Positions 56,390 to 56,683 of a stretch of DNA of 56,683 nt are shown here, one piece after another (within the stretch, counting starts at the first letter, position 1; every line of letters starts with the position of its first letter). The DNA lies in assembly GCA_027596035.1 (NCBI GenBank), contig JADGJA010000049.1, forward strand, positions 1 through 56,683, read 5' to 3'. This stretch comes from Thoreauomyces humboldtii (Eukaryota; Chytridiomycota; Chytridiomycetes; Spizellomycetales; Powellomycetaceae). The notes under the pieces were generated by a model that was not told the origin of the DNA, did no database searches, and saw nothing but the letters and a program-made list of their open reading frames with translations. A program made the translations under genes and the position numbers.

Positions 56390-56683
56390 CAGTGGAGGGA
56401 GGGGGTCGGGAGGGCTGATACAAGCAGATGCGGTCGAGAGTAGAAGGGGACTGGATATGTCTTGGTATGATGCGTCCTCTTCCGCGACCGTCAATCTCCT
56501 GATCGATGCACTTGGGTATTCTTCAACGCTTTGCGCCGACAAAGTGGGCACGAATGGGCTGATCTCAGAGGTTTCGAGGTTCAGCAAGCAAGGCAGATGG
56601 GGGGGGGGCTGTATATTATACACATATCCGCGCCCACGAGACTAGCGGGCAGGGCGTATGCGGGGTGGTGGTGGAAAAAAAAA
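56390..56683. other. Upstream region of the nucleoporin and window end
   Basis: About 290 bases with a G10 homopolymer (56599-56608), TATATTATACACATAT just beyond it, and a terminal A run. An open minus-strand frame continues from the nucleoporin through this stretch but lacks an ATG. An ATG exists at 56624-56626 in another frame, so a one-base change in the G10 run would extend the protein by about 78 residues. Confidence 0.4.

Overview
The window looks like nuclear DNA of an early-diverging, flagellated fungus, most likely a chytrid. Genes are separated by only a few hundred bases and are split by many short spliceosomal introns (about 50-90 nt, GT-AG, with one GC-AG case). The gene set mixes core eukaryotic genes (TAF6, RPB8, BMT2, TBCB, PEX3, a Nup192/205 nucleoporin) with genes that fungi such as yeasts and moulds usually lack: a class C GPCR with periplasmic-binding-protein-like ectodomains, a PANK4-type pantothenate kinase/DUF89 fusion, a long intersectin, and a probable ciliary protein. 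No rRNA, tRNA or CRISPR array was recognised.

Left part (1-21.9 kb): TAF6 (+), BMT2 (-), an F-box-like protein (+), TBCB (-) divergent from a PanK-DUF89 fusion (+), a decayed copy of a 4CL-type acyl-CoA ligase, an AIM19-like mitochondrial protein (+), a His/Pro/Gln-rich disordered protein (+), RPB8 (+), a single-pass membrane protein (-), a phospholipase D C-terminal fragment (+), a SIM-UIM-UIM protein (+), the intact 4CL-type ligase with a C-terminal SRL peroxisomal signal (-), and a five-exon probable ciliary protein (+). Four conserved genes here carry apparent frame breaks, so this part is either error-rich in the assembly or decaying.

Middle part (22-38 kb, all minus strand): a duplicated FtsX-like permease, a class C receptor with two binding-protein modules, and an intersectin with EH-EH-coiled coil-SH3-SH3-DH-PH-C2 order. 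The permease and receptor are neighbours on the same strand, but a working link between them is only a guess.

Right part (38-56.7 kb): an acylaminoacyl-peptidase (+) with an in-frame TAG and a duplicated 3' end, then on the minus strand PEX3, a Munc13/UNC13-family protein and a large Nup192/Nup205 nucleoporin. Vesicle traffic is well represented (intersectin for endocytosis, UNC13 for exocytosis). Peroxisome function appears twice (PEX3 and the SRL-tailed ligase). A dispersed repeat occurs three times, twice directly behind the stop codon of a minus-strand gene.
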